A DNA stretch of 64,000 nucleotides from contig NZ_BPUO01000017.1 in NCBI RefSeq assembly GCF_022179805.1, forward strand, positions 62,001-126,000, in the 5' to 3' direction. How positions within the stretch are numbered: the first letter of the stretch is position 1; every line of letters begins with the position of its first letter. The translations under genes were made by a program, and so were the position numbers. The notes beneath the pieces are model-generated. The model saw only the letters and a program-made list of their open reading frames with translations, was not told the origin of the DNA and did no database searches. Origin of the DNA: Cupriavidus pauculus. GTDB lineage: Bacteria; Pseudomonadota; Gammaproteobacteria; Burkholderiales; Burkholderiaceae. Below are positions 17,367 to 25,871 of this stretch, in pieces.

Positions 17367-18317
17367 TCAATACGTAATCGTCGCCGTCACCGTATCCACG
17401 TAAGCGCCCGCCAACGGCGTCGTCTGCGGCGGCACGCGCCCATAGACGCGAATCGTCTGCGCGGTGCCGGTGCCCGTGCCGCCGACGGTCGAGGTTCCGC
17501 CTGTGCCGTCGCCCCATGGCACGGTGCGGCCGGCATCGGAGAACAGCTGGTAGTTGACGGTCTGCTGGCCGCCGGATCGCGTCATGCGGCGTACGGAGAC
17601 ATTGGCGCCGTTGCCGATGCCCGCGTTGAGGGCAATCGAATAGGGGGCGCTAGCGGTGCATTGCACGGTCAGTGTGCTGGAGGCATCGACGTTGGCCGTG
17701 AGCAGCCCGACGGTGCCGAAATCGAGTGGCGTGGCGGAGATATTGCAATCGTTGATCACCGTGGCGGTGGCCGTGAAGGTGATGGGCTGGCTGTTGGTGG
17801 CCAGCGTGCTGCAATCGGGCGGCGCCAGCAGGTATTCGATGTAGGTCACTTCGGCGTTGAGTCCCGTGAACTGAGATGAGTACGGGCCGGCGACGGCGGC
17901 GGTCTGGTTGGCGAGCACGCGGCCGTAGAAATTGACGGTGGCGCTGCCGTTGCCGAGCAGTGCGCCGAAATCGACCATGACGGGCAATGCTGTCGCACCT
18001 GTGCTGCGCGAGCCCCAGACCTGCGTGCGCCCGCTGTCCGTGTAGAGATTGAAGCTCAGGTTGCGCGTGCCGTTGGCCAGCACACGCGGGGACACCGATG
18101 TGCCGGCCGTGCCGGTGCCGATATTGATGCAAGCGCGCACGCGGACGGACACGGCCAGGCCGGAGCAGCTCACGGTGATGGAGCCCTGGATGTCGCTGGG
18201 GCTGCCGCTGACCGGGCTGTAGTTGCCGAACGCGACCGACGGCGCGGTGGCGGTACACACTGCCCAGGCACCCGGCGCCATCAGCAGCAGCCACAACGCT
18301 AGCCAGGCGCGCATCAT
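17367..18317 (-). CDS. Csu-type pilus tip adhesin with two spore-coat-U domains
   Basis: A 316-aa secreted protein: signal peptide (AWLALWLLLMAPGAWA), then two SCPU domains, the first beginning CTATAPSVAFGNYSPVSG and the second CNISATPLDFGTVGLLTANV. It ends in a VYGRVPPQTTPLAGAYVDTV segment that is closely repeated in the major pilin gene at 21.4 kb. The two-domain layout and the last position after the usher match CsuE, the tip adhesin of archaic chaperone-usher pili. ATG 18317 overlaps the usher stop (ATGA). Confidence 0.87.
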   Translation of the reverse strand: MMRAWLALWLLLMAPGAWAVCTATAPSVAFGNYSPVSGSPSDIQGSITVSCSGLAVSVRVRACINIGTGTAGTSVSPRVLANGTRNLSFNLYTDSGRTQVWGSRSTGATALPVMVDFGALLGNGSATVNFYGRVLANQTAAVAGPYSSQFTGLNAEVTYIEYLLAPPDCSTLATNSQPITFTATATVINDCNISATPLDFGTVGLLTANVDASSTLTVQCTASAPYSIALNAGIGNGANVSVRRMTRSGGQQTVNYQLFSDAGRTVPWGDGTGGTSTVGGTGTGTAQTIRVYGRVPPQTTPLAGAYVDTVTATITY

Positions 18318-20644
18318 GGCGGGTCCTGCTCGCAACGGATCGGGCCGAGCCGGGGCAGCGGGTCGGCGCTGGCCTGGTAGTCGAGCCGCGCGGTGCAGAT
18401 GCCGGCCGTGGTCTCGGCATGGAACGTGTTGTGGTCATCGAGGGCGTCGAAGAACGCGAGCCCGTCGTAGCCCACCACGGTCCGGCCGCCGCTTTCCAGA
18501 TGGATGATCACCGTGCCGGGCGGCAGCGGTGTGTCCTGTGCATCCACCAGTACCACCTGCGCGCCGCGAAACGATTCGATGTGGAACGATGCCAGCGCGC
18601 CGGACTGCAGCGCCGGGGCGATGGAAAGGCGCGTGGAGCTGAGCCGCGTATTGGCTGGCAGGGCCAGCGCATCGATCTCGACGCGGTTGGCGTCGTAGGC
18701 CAGCAGGTTGGGTACGAGGATATGGCCGGAGTCGTTGGTATTGCCGATGCGGCGGTTTTCCACGAGCACGGGCAGGTTGGCTACGCCGCCGGTGGAGACC
18801 AGCGCAAAGCTCTGGTCGATACGCCGCCCGGCCATGACGGTGCCGTCCATGGCCACCACCGACCCGCTGGCGCCGAACTGCGTACTGACGCGGCCCTGCA
18901 GATCCTGCACCGCGCCATAGACATCGCCATAGCGGCCACGGAAATTGGCCTGCGCAAAGCCCCGCCAGGTGTTGGCGCCTTTCTGGCCCGCCACCTGCCA
19001 GCCCCAGCCGCCTTCGTAGGGCGTGGCATGGCCGACCGTGCCGATCATGGTCGGGTTGCCGCTGTCGCGCCCCACAGTGGCCGATGCGGTGGTCTCGCTG
19101 TCGATCAGGTAGGTCAGCGTCAGCGAGGCGCCGTACGACGACCCGGCCGCGAAGTCGCGGTAGGCGCTGGCCGTGATCGATGTGCGCCGGTTCCATTGGG
19201 CCGTCCAGGAGAGCGAGCCGATGCGCGACGTGCCGTACACGGCGTCCGACAGGTTGACGAAGCTGGCCGCGATATTGCCATTGCGCTGCACGGGCACCGA
19301 CACCGTGGCGCGGTAGAGCGCATGCGGCATCGGTGCGCCGGATCGCGCGGCCAGGTCCTCGTAGTCGCCAAAGGTGCGCGTGCCTTGCAGGTCCACGCTG
19401 AAACGCGGCGTGCGCCACTGGTAGCCAATGCCAATCTGCGCGCCGCCCGATGCGCTGCCGCTGGTCGACAGGTTGAGCACGCCGGTCACCGGCAGCTTGA
19501 ACAGCACGCCGCCGCCCGCGATGCCGACGCCGCGCGATACCTCGCCATGGCCTTCCAGCGTCACGATGTCGTTGAGCCCGTACCGCATCGAACCGTTGGC
19601 GGCCGGCGCGGAGTCATAGCGGAACGAATCCACGCCGTACTGCGTGCGCAGGAAGCCCACCTCCATCGAGTAGTCGAACAGCCCCGGCGCCAGCAGCCGC
19701 GCATCCACGTAGAGCGGCACCGTGGTGCTGACATCGCGCCCCAACGCGTCGCGCACGACGATGGTGGCCTGGCCCGCGCCGCTCAAGGCCGGGGCATTGT
19801 TGATGACGAACGGGCCGCTCGGCACCTGCCCCGAGTACTGGCGCACGTTGTTGATGTACAGGTCGACCGCGCCCGGCACTGCCGACGAACCGGACAGCGC
19901 GGGCATCGGATAGGTGATCAGGTCCGGCCTGAGCCCGAAATTGCGGCGCACCTGGAATCCACCGAGCCGCACCGGGCGCGACCAGGGCAGGGCGCCGGTG
20001 ATCATGTCGCCCACCAGTACGGACTGCATGCCGGTGGGGTCGGCATGCGTCCAGTTGGTATCGAGCCGCACGTAGCGGGTGCTGCCGTCGTAGACCGTGG
20101 CCACGCCGGTATTGCTGAACACGCCGCCGGGATGAAAGAACCGCTGCTCGCTGTACAGGCCCAGTTGCTGCGCGGTATCGGGCTGGGCGTAGGCATCGTA
20201 GTTCAGCACGAAGCCCAGGCCGGGCGTGACCGGCGGACGGGCGCGTGCCCGTGTGCCCAGTTGGGCCGGCATGCGCTGGCTGTCGGCCACGGTCAGGTAC
20301 ACGCGCTGCATGGTCCGGTCATAGCGCCAGGTCACGCCGGGCAGGCGGTCCAGCGCGACCATGCCCTGGGCATCGGCCAGTGCCGGGTCGGCGCGCAGGC
20401 CCAGGTCGTGCAGTTCGTCGATGGGCGTCAGCAGTGCGCCGTCGCGGTCCGCGAAGCGGGCGACGCTGCCGGTCGATTCGCCGTTGACCATGACTTCCAG
20501 GTAGGCGGTGTGGCCGGGTACCTTGTCGATGGCCTGCGCACGGAGCGCGGTGCTCTCCAGTGCGGCGGTCAGCGTCAAGGCGATCAGGGCGAGCCGCGAG
20601 AGCGCGCGGGAGCGGGGGTGCGTTGCGCAGGGCAACCATGTCAT
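18314..20644 (-). CDS. Fimbrial usher protein (Csu-type, archaic chaperone-usher)
   Basis: A 776-aa outer-membrane usher that would thread and assemble pilin subunits. A signal peptide (LALIALTLTAALESTALRAQA) precedes the N-terminal domain (AYLEVMVNGESTG, LLTPIDELHDLGLR). The 24-strand barrel with plug follows (NNVRQYSGQVPSGPFVINNA, DALGRDVSTTVPLYVDARLL), then C-terminal domains (AYDANRVEIDALALPANTRL, RGAQVVLVDAQDTPLPPG). ATG 20644 overlaps the chaperone stop and its own stop overlaps the adhesin start. Its length fits short archaic ushers. Confidence 0.92.
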   Translation of the reverse strand: MTWLPCATHPRSRALSRLALIALTLTAALESTALRAQAIDKVPGHTAYLEVMVNGESTGSVARFADRDGALLTPIDELHDLGLRADPALADAQGMVALDRLPGVTWRYDRTMQRVYLTVADSQRMPAQLGTRARARPPVTPGLGFVLNYDAYAQPDTAQQLGLYSEQRFFHPGGVFSNTGVATVYDGSTRYVRLDTNWTHADPTGMQSVLVGDMITGALPWSRPVRLGGFQVRRNFGLRPDLITYPMPALSGSSAVPGAVDLYINNVRQYSGQVPSGPFVINNAPALSGAGQATIVVRDALGRDVSTTVPLYVDARLLAPGLFDYSMEVGFLRTQYGVDSFRYDSAPAANGSMRYGLNDIVTLEGHGEVSRGVGIAGGGVLFKLPVTGVLNLSTSGSASGGAQIGIGYQWRTPRFSVDLQGTRTFGDYEDLAARSGAPMPHALYRATVSVPVQRNGNIAASFVNLSDAVYGTSRIGSLSWTAQWNRRTSITASAYRDFAAGSSYGASLTLTYLIDSETTASATVGRDSGNPTMIGTVGHATPYEGGWGWQVAGQKGANTWRGFAQANFRGRYGDVYGAVQDLQGRVSTQFGASGSVVAMDGTVMAGRRIDQSFALVSTGGVANLPVLVENRRIGNTNDSGHILVPNLLAYDANRVEIDALALPANTRLSSTRLSIAPALQSGALASFHIESFRGAQVVLVDAQDTPLPPGTVIIHLESGGRTVVGYDGLAFFDALDDHNTFHAETTAGICTARLDYQASADPLPRLGPIRCEQDPP

Positions 20645-21405
20645 GGGCCCGCATCGGGTTGACCGGTTGCCACCGGCAGCGACTGCGACTCGCCATTGAC
20701 GGCCGCATCCAGCCGAAGCGCGCCGGCTGCCATGAAGCCGGCGGGCAGGCGGATGGTCCAGATCCGGGTGGCGCCCGGCAACGCATAGCCCAGCAGGCCA
20801 TTGGCCACGGCCGCGCGCTGGCCGCCGCTGACCAGCGTGACGCCACTGAGCCGGGCGTGGCGCGTGCCGTCGTTGCGCGCGGCGAGCCGCCATTCGCCCT
20901 GGTCGCGCCAGAGCGACAGCGTCAACCGTGGCATGGCTGCTTCCGCCGGGGTGCCCGTGAAGACCGGTACCGAATAGCGCAACTGCACGCGCACGCCGGA
21001 CTGGTCGGCCGGGGCGTCGCGCTGGGGCAGTTCATCGATCAGCAGGCGGTAGGCGGTCTCGGCCGGGGCGACATCCTTGCCCGGCCGCACCACGCGAATC
21101 ATCTGTTCGTCATTGACGCCGATGCGCACGATGGGTGGGCTGGCCACCACGTCGTCGGTGGGCGCCAGCACGTCGTTGCCATGGGCCTGGGTCCAGCGGA
21201 AGACGCGCACCTGCGCGTGGATCGGCGTGCCCGCGGCATTGCGCAGGTTCAGCGCAGCGGCACCCGGGCCAGCGGGAAGGTCCACGCGCACGGGCGAAAT
21301 CTGCAGCGAAGTGGCAAGCACCGGCGAACAAAAGCCCTGCACGGCAAGCAGCAGGGCTGGCCATGCAGGGGACGCCGGCCGCCACCTGGGGGCGGCGATC
21401 GGCAT
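20641..21405 (-). CDS. Periplasmic pilus chaperone (Csu-type)
   Basis: A 254-aa periplasmic chaperone with a signal peptide (PAWPALLLAVQGFCSPVLA). The PapD-like immunoglobulin fold is visible: LQISPVRVDLPAGPGAAALN, then IGVNDEQMIRVVRPG (the segment with the subunit-anchoring Arg) and ETAYRLLIDELPQ. It should hold pilin subunits by donor-strand complementation until delivery to the usher. ATG 21405 overlaps the pilin stop and its stop overlaps the usher start. Confidence 0.9.
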   Translation of the reverse strand: MPIAAPRWRPASPAWPALLLAVQGFCSPVLATSLQISPVRVDLPAGPGAAALNLRNAAGTPIHAQVRVFRWTQAHGNDVLAPTDDVVASPPIVRIGVNDEQMIRVVRPGKDVAPAETAYRLLIDELPQRDAPADQSGVRVQLRYSVPVFTGTPAEAAMPRLTLSLWRDQGEWRLAARNDGTRHARLSGVTLVSGGQRAAVANGLLGYALPGATRIWTIRLPAGFMAAGALRLDAAVNGESQSLPVATGQPDAGP

Positions 21406-21917
21406 CAGAAATTGACGGTGGCGGTGACGGTGGTGGTGTAGGCGCCAGCGGCGGGCGTGGTCTGTGGTGGCACGCGGCCGTACATCGTGATGGCCTGGGC
21501 GGCGCCATTGCCAGTGCCACCCACCGTATCGGTGCCCGGCGTGTTGCCCCAGACCTGGGTGCGGTTGCTGTCGCGATAGATCTGGTACTGCACGGTGGCC
21601 GCCCCGGTCCCGGCCATCAGCCGGTTGGCGATGCTGCTGCCCGCGGCCGTGCCGCCATCCAGGCCCACCTGGTAGGGCGCGCTGTTGCTGCAGGTGACCG
21701 AGAGAGAAGAAGTCTGGTCCACGTTGGCGGCCAATACGCCCTGTGACCCGAAGTCGAGGTCGCTGGCGCTGATGGTGCAGTCGGCGGTCAGCGTCAGTCG
21801 CACCGCGAAGGTGGTGGTCTTGGTGGCTGCGCCCAGCCCCAGGGGTACGGTGCTCAATGCGGCAAGGACCGCAAGCCTGAACCATTGCGGTGCGCGAAAG
21901 CGGCAAGACGTCGTCAT
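21405..21917 (-). CDS. Major pilin, spore-coat-U domain protein (CsuA/B-like)
   Basis: A 170-aa secreted subunit: signal peptide (LAVLAALSTVPLGLGA) then one SCPU domain (CTISASDLDFGSQGVLAANV, CSNSAPYQVGLDGG, GRVPPQTTPAAGAYTTTV). It is the first gene of the operon and the likely main structural subunit. ATG 21917 is chosen because GGAG sits 6 nt upstream; ATG 21923 overlaps that site. The predicted operon promoter lies in the 389-bp gap to the BON gene. Confidence 0.87.
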   Translation of the reverse strand: MTTSCRFRAPQWFRLAVLAALSTVPLGLGAATKTTTFAVRLTLTADCTISASDLDFGSQGVLAANVDQTSSLSVTCSNSAPYQVGLDGGTAAGSSIANRLMAGTGAATVQYQIYRDSNRTQVWGNTPGTDTVGGTGNGAAQAITMYGRVPPQTTPAAGAYTTTVTATVNF

Positions 21918-22306
21918 GGGCATCTCCGTTGCTACCGACGCCTCGATCATAGCGATGGCCGCATCACTTGGCAGTCGCATTTACGATGTTCAGTAATGCT
22001 TAATGCGCAGAGGCAGTGACATGAATAATGTTGAATTCAGTCAAACCGCCCGAAACCCGCGTCCTGTCTGGCGTTGCGGGATATTGGCGCGCACTTGCGG
22101 CGCGCCGGTCCAGGGGCGGATCGGGCGCAACGGACGTTTGAAACGTCAACGGTCTCGCGACCCGACGGCGCGCCACGGCCAACATTGCCCGGCCCCCTTC
22201 CTATAATGCGGTTGTGGTGCGGCGTCATGCCGCGCTGCGCCACGCGTGCTTGCAGGCAGAGGCGCGCTTCCCACCCATCTCCACATCAAATGGGGAGACA
22301 CACATC
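21918..22306. promoter_or_regulatory. Divergent intergenic region (pilus operon / BON gene) with a 15-bp palindrome
   Basis: This 389-bp gap separates the pilin gene (minus) from the BON gene (plus). It holds a perfect dyad GACGTTTGAAACGTC at 22133-22147, a plausible operator, and an exact TATAAT at 22202-22207 about 100 bp before the BON start, without a good -35 at standard spacing. Nothing else was recognised, and the short open frames here lack family features. Confidence 0.45.
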
Positions 22307-23038
22307 ATGCTGAGTAGCGAAGCGGTGCTGACGCAGGCGCGAGCCGCGTTGGCGCATGTGCCATATCAGGGCCATCAACTTCATCCCACCATTCACCTGC
22401 GGCTGTCCGACGGCGCCTTGATTCTGGAAGGCGAGGTGCCCGACGTCATGGACAAGACCCGTGCCGTGGCGCGGTTGCGTCGCGTGGAAGGCGTCTCCAC
22501 CGTGATCGATCACCTGCGCATCGCGCATGCCGGACCCATGGTGGGCGATGGCGACGTGCGCGCCGCCGTATGCGAGCGGCTGTTGAGTGCGATCGATTTC
22601 CGTAATTGCAAGATCTGCGCGAAGGTAAAGGGACAGCTGGAATCCGTGCGCGAAGCCGTGGGCGAGCGCAGCGGATGGATCGAGGTGGCGGTGCACGACG
22701 GTGCCGTGATGCTCAGTGGGCAGGTCATCAGCCTGTCTCACATGCGGCTGGCCGGCGTGCTGGCGTGGTGGTCGCGCGGCTGTCGCAACGTGATCAACGA
22801 CATCGTGGTGGCGCCCGCCGAAGCCGACAGCGACGAGGAACTCAGCGAGGCGCTGCAGCTCGTGCTGGAAACCGATCCGTTCGTCGATGCCGCGCGGATT
22901 CGCGTGCGCACCACGGGGCGGGTGGTCACGCTCGATGGCTATGCGTCGAGCGAAGGCGCGCGCAAGCAGGTGGAACGCGACGCCTGGTACGTGCTAGGCG
23001 TGGAGGACGTGGTCAACCACATCACCCTGAGCAGTTGA
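22307..23038 (+). CDS. BON-domain protein (three BON repeats)
   Basis: A 243-aa protein with three BON (OsmY-like) alpha/beta repeats: about residues 20-70 (HLRLSDGALILEGEVPDV), 115-170 (IEVAVHDGAVMLSGQVISLS) and 185-243 (RVRTTGRVVTLDGYASSEGA). There is no signal peptide, unlike OsmY, so it is probably cytoplasmic. A CKIC cysteine pair follows the first repeat. Start ATG 22307 follows GGGGAGA. BON domains bind lipids or membranes and are often stress-related; the specific role is unknown. Confidence 0.85.
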   Translation: MLSSEAVLTQARAALAHVPYQGHQLHPTIHLRLSDGALILEGEVPDVMDKTRAVARLRRVEGVSTVIDHLRIAHAGPMVGDGDVRAAVCERLLSAIDFRNCKICAKVKGQLESVREAVGERSGWIEVAVHDGAVMLSGQVISLSHMRLAGVLAWWSRGCRNVINDIVVAPAEADSDEELSEALQLVLETDPFVDAARIRVRTTGRVVTLDGYASSEGARKQVERDAWYVLGVEDVVNHITLSS

Positions 23039-23138
23039 TCCCCCGAGGGTGACCTCATGGCGGCGGGGCGAGGCCCTCGCCGCGGGATAGCGCATGCGGT
23101 ACATTTGAGCTCCCAATACAAAGAAAAATGGAGACCAC

Positions 23139-24392
23139 ATGCCGCTTTCCCTTCGCCGCCTTGCCACGGCCGCTGCTGCCGCACTGATCTGCGGCGGCGC
23201 GCTGGCCGCTGGCCCGGACAAGGCCCTGCTCGACGCCGCGCGCGCCGCGCAGCCCGCCGTGGTGCAGTCGCTCAAGGACATGGTGACGATCGAATCGGGC
23301 AGTGCCAATATCCAGGGCCTGACGCGCATGGCCGACTACACGTCGCAACGGCTGCAGGCGATGGGTGCCAAGGTCGAACGCCTGTCCATGACGACCAGCG
23401 CCGCGCCGATGGTCAAGGCCACGTTCACCGGCACTGGCAAGCGCAAGATCCTGCTGATCGGCCATATGGATACCGTGTACCCGGCGGGCATCCTGGCTTC
23501 GCAGCCGATCCGCGAGGACGGCAACCGGCTGTATGGCCCCGGCATCGCCGACGACAAGGGCGGCCTGGCCGTAATCCTGCACTCGCTGGAAATCCTCAAG
23601 GCGCAAGGCTGGAAAGACTACGCACAGATCACGGTGCTGCTGAACCCGGACGAGGAAATCGGCTCGCAGGGCTCGGGCGAGACCATCGCCGCGCATGGCG
23701 CGCTGCATGACTTCGTGCTGTCGTGCGAACCCAACGTGGCGAAGTCGGTGGCCAAGTCCGAATCGCTGCTGCTGGCGGCAGCCGGCACCGCCACGGCCAC
23801 GATGCAGGTCAAGGGCCGTGCCTCGCACGCGGGCGCCGCGCCGGAGCTGGGCCGCAATGCGCTGCTGGAACTGGCCTACCAGATGCAGCAGACGCGCGAC
23901 GTGGCGAAGTCCGTGCCGGGATCGCAGATGAACTGGACGCAGGCCAAGGCAGCCGGTCCGCTGAACCAGATTCCCGAGACCGCCACGGCAGTGGGCGACG
24001 TGCGCATCACCGCCAGCGGCGCGGCGCAGAAGCTGCAGACTGCGCTGCAGGAAAAGGTCAACGGCAGCCATCTGGTGCCGGAAACCCAGACCACGGTGGC
24101 AATGGAAGAAGGGCGCCCGGCGTTTGTCGCCGACGCCAGGTCGAAGGAACTGGCTGCACGCGCGCAGCAGATCTATGCAGAGATGGACGGCCGCCCGCTG
24201 AACCTGATTCCGGGTACCGGTGGTGGCACCGACGCGGGTTTTGCGGGACGCTCGGGCAAGGCCGTGGTGCTGGAAAGCTTCGGCCTGTCCGGCTTCGGCT
24301 ACCACGCGCGCGACGAGTACGTGGAACTCGACTCGATCGTGCCGCGGCTTTACCTGATGACGCGGATCTTGCAGGAGATTGGGAAGAATTGA
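23139..24392 (+). CDS. Exported M20-family glutamate carboxypeptidase-like protein (CPG2-like)
   Basis: A 417-aa zinc carboxypeptidase. The signal peptide (LATAAAAALICGGALAAG) sends it to the periplasm. Metal-site motifs are GHMDTVYPAG, GIADDKGGLAVIL and NPDEEIGSQGSG (catalytic Glu pair). The lid domain contains VKGRASHAGAAPELGRNAL, and the C-terminus GTGGGTDAGFAGRSGKAVV and GYHARDEYVEL (last zinc His region). Length and order match CPG2, which removes C-terminal glutamate from folates; other N-acyl amino acids are possible substrates. Confidence 0.9.
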   Translation: MPLSLRRLATAAAAALICGGALAAGPDKALLDAARAAQPAVVQSLKDMVTIESGSANIQGLTRMADYTSQRLQAMGAKVERLSMTTSAAPMVKATFTGTGKRKILLIGHMDTVYPAGILASQPIREDGNRLYGPGIADDKGGLAVILHSLEILKAQGWKDYAQITVLLNPDEEIGSQGSGETIAAHGALHDFVLSCEPNVAKSVAKSESLLLAAAGTATATMQVKGRASHAGAAPELGRNALLELAYQMQQTRDVAKSVPGSQMNWTQAKAAGPLNQIPETATAVGDVRITASGAAQKLQTALQEKVNGSHLVPETQTTVAMEEGRPAFVADARSKELAARAQQIYAEMDGRPLNLIPGTGGGTDAGFAGRSGKAVVLESFGLSGFGYHARDEYVELDSIVPRLYLMTRILQEIGKN

Positions 24393-24411
24393 GGGGGGCG
24401 CCCCGCCTAGG

Positions 24412-24546
24412 TTTTGCTCCCCTCTCCCACAAAGTGGGAGAGGGGTTGGGGGTGAGGGCCGGCGTATCAAGCTGCGATGTCGGCAATTTGAACCGCTGCG
24501 CCCTCACCCCCGGCCCCTCTCCCGCCGTGCAGGAGAGGGGGGCAAA
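24412..24546. repeat. Palindromic intergenic repeat, copy 1 (REP doublet)
   Basis: A 135-bp element between convergent genes. Both ends are GC-rich hairpins (CTCCCCTCTCCCAC facing GTGGGAGAGGGG; CGGCCCCTCTCCCG facing GGAGAGGGG) with outer TTTTGCTCCCC. Between them is a core, CAAGCTGCGATGTCGGCAAT then TTGAACCGCTG, found again in opposite orientation inside the copy at 33034-33163. It may act as a bidirectional terminator. Confidence 0.8.
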
Positions 24547-24576
24547 GCAAGGCAGGGAGCGAAAAGACGATACCCC

Positions 24577-25503
24577 TCAAGCCGCCAACTGCTGCGGCGC
24601 GGCTCCAAAGTGCGGATGCCGCGAAAAAATCTCCGCGGCCCAGTTCACGAACACCCGTACCTTGGCGGACAAATGCCGGTTCTGCGGATACATCGCAGAA
24701 ATCGGCAATTCGTCGGTCTGCCACTCGGTCATGACCTCCACGAGCCGTCCGCTGTTGATGTACGGCTCAGCCATGGCGCGCGAAATCCGTGCGATGCCGT
24801 GCCCTTCGAGCGTGCATCCCAGGTAGACGTCGGCGTCGTTGGTGGAAATCACCGAAGGCAGCAGCACCTCGCTGCGCTCGCCGCCACGACTCAGCGTCCA
24901 CGGCGTTTCACGGCCGGTGCGGTTCGACAGGAAGTTGATGGCCTTGTGCTGCGACAGTTCGGTCAGGTCGTGCGGCGTGCCAAAGCGGCGCAGGTAGATC
25001 GGCGACGCATAGAACGCCAGTTTCACCTGGCCGATGCGGCGCGCCACCATGGCTTCATCCAGCGCGCCCACGCGCAGCACCACGTCCACGCCTTCCTTGA
25101 GCAGGTCGATGGGCTTGCCGTTGATGGTCAGCTCCAGCTTCAGTTCGGGATAGGCGTTGAAGAAGTCGTGCAGTTGAGGCATCAATACCATTTGCGCCAG
25201 ACCGCTCGTGGTATCCACGGCCAGCGTGCCGCGCGGCGAGTTGTTGTGGCGCGTCAGCGACTGCTCCGCTTCCTCGACGTCGGCAAGAATCCGTACGCAG
25301 CGTTCGTAATAGGCGGCGCCGTCGGTGGTGACGCTGATGCGGCGCGTGGTCCGGTGCAGCAGCTTGACGCCGAGATGGGTCTCCAGGTTCTGTATCAGGC
25401 GGGTTAGCGTGGCCTTGGGGAGGTCTAACGACTCCGCCGCACGCGCAAAGCTGCCGACATCCACCACCCGAGTGAATGCCTGCATTGAGACAAGACGATC
25501 CAT
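24577..25503 (-). CDS. LysR-family regulator of the RND efflux operon (BpeT/CeoR-like)
   Basis: A 308-aa LysR protein. The helix-turn-helix is MQAFTRVVDVGSFARAAESL then LDLPKATLTRLIQNLETHLG. The effector domain follows LAVDTTSGLAQMVLMPQL. It is divergent from llpE across 368 bp, the arrangement of bpeT/ceoR with llpE and the bpeEF-oprC/ceoAB-opcM genes in Burkholderia, so it is probably the activator of the downstream pump. ATG 25503 is used; the ribosome-binding site is weak. Confidence 0.88.
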   Translation of the reverse strand: MDRLVSMQAFTRVVDVGSFARAAESLDLPKATLTRLIQNLETHLGVKLLHRTTRRISVTTDGAAYYERCVRILADVEEAEQSLTRHNNSPRGTLAVDTTSGLAQMVLMPQLHDFFNAYPELKLELTINGKPIDLLKEGVDVVLRVGALDEAMVARRIGQVKLAFYASPIYLRRFGTPHDLTELSQHKAINFLSNRTGRETPWTLSRGGERSEVLLPSVISTNDADVYLGCTLEGHGIARISRAMAEPYINSGRLVEVMTEWQTDELPISAMYPQNRHLSAKVRVFVNWAAEIFSRHPHFGAAPQQLAA

Positions 25504-25871
25504 GATGTTGCTTTCGAAAGGAGTAAGACGGCTACGTTCCGAAGGATGTCTGGCGGGACTTGGTCCGCTGCATGTCAAGTGCGCGGCCTGGATTTGCTGC
25601 CGGCGGTCCGCCAGTGGCGGCCGGAGCGGGGACGGGTGGAGGGTTGGGGCGTCGGCGTTTGCGCTGTTTCCCCAAGTGCGCAGATGCCGAAGGACCGGAG
25701 TGAATCACATTTCGGGTATCCATTTCAAGCGGTGTGGGTTCACTTCGATGATTATTCCAACGCAGAAACAGTGCATTGGCAATAGCTTGCTTTATCCCAT
25801 CGTTGTCAATCACCATAATTCGCTGCATCGCAATACAGTATCGACGGCCCTTGCCGGTCGCCCGGACAACC
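25504..25871. promoter_or_regulatory. Divergent promoter region of the efflux locus
   Basis: A 368-bp gap between the LysR gene and llpE. The part nearest llpE (about 25740-25840) is AT-rich and holds several T-N11-A arrangements such as around TTGTCAATCACCATAA, the form of LysR operators, but none stands out enough to place a site. No gene was recognised. Confidence 0.4.

Noticed and set aside
18419..20662. 747-codon plus-strand open frame opposite the usher
   Set aside because: The usher on the minus strand has full domain structure and operon overlaps; the opposite frame is low-complexity His/Arg/Gly-rich, typical of antisense frames in GC-rich DNA.
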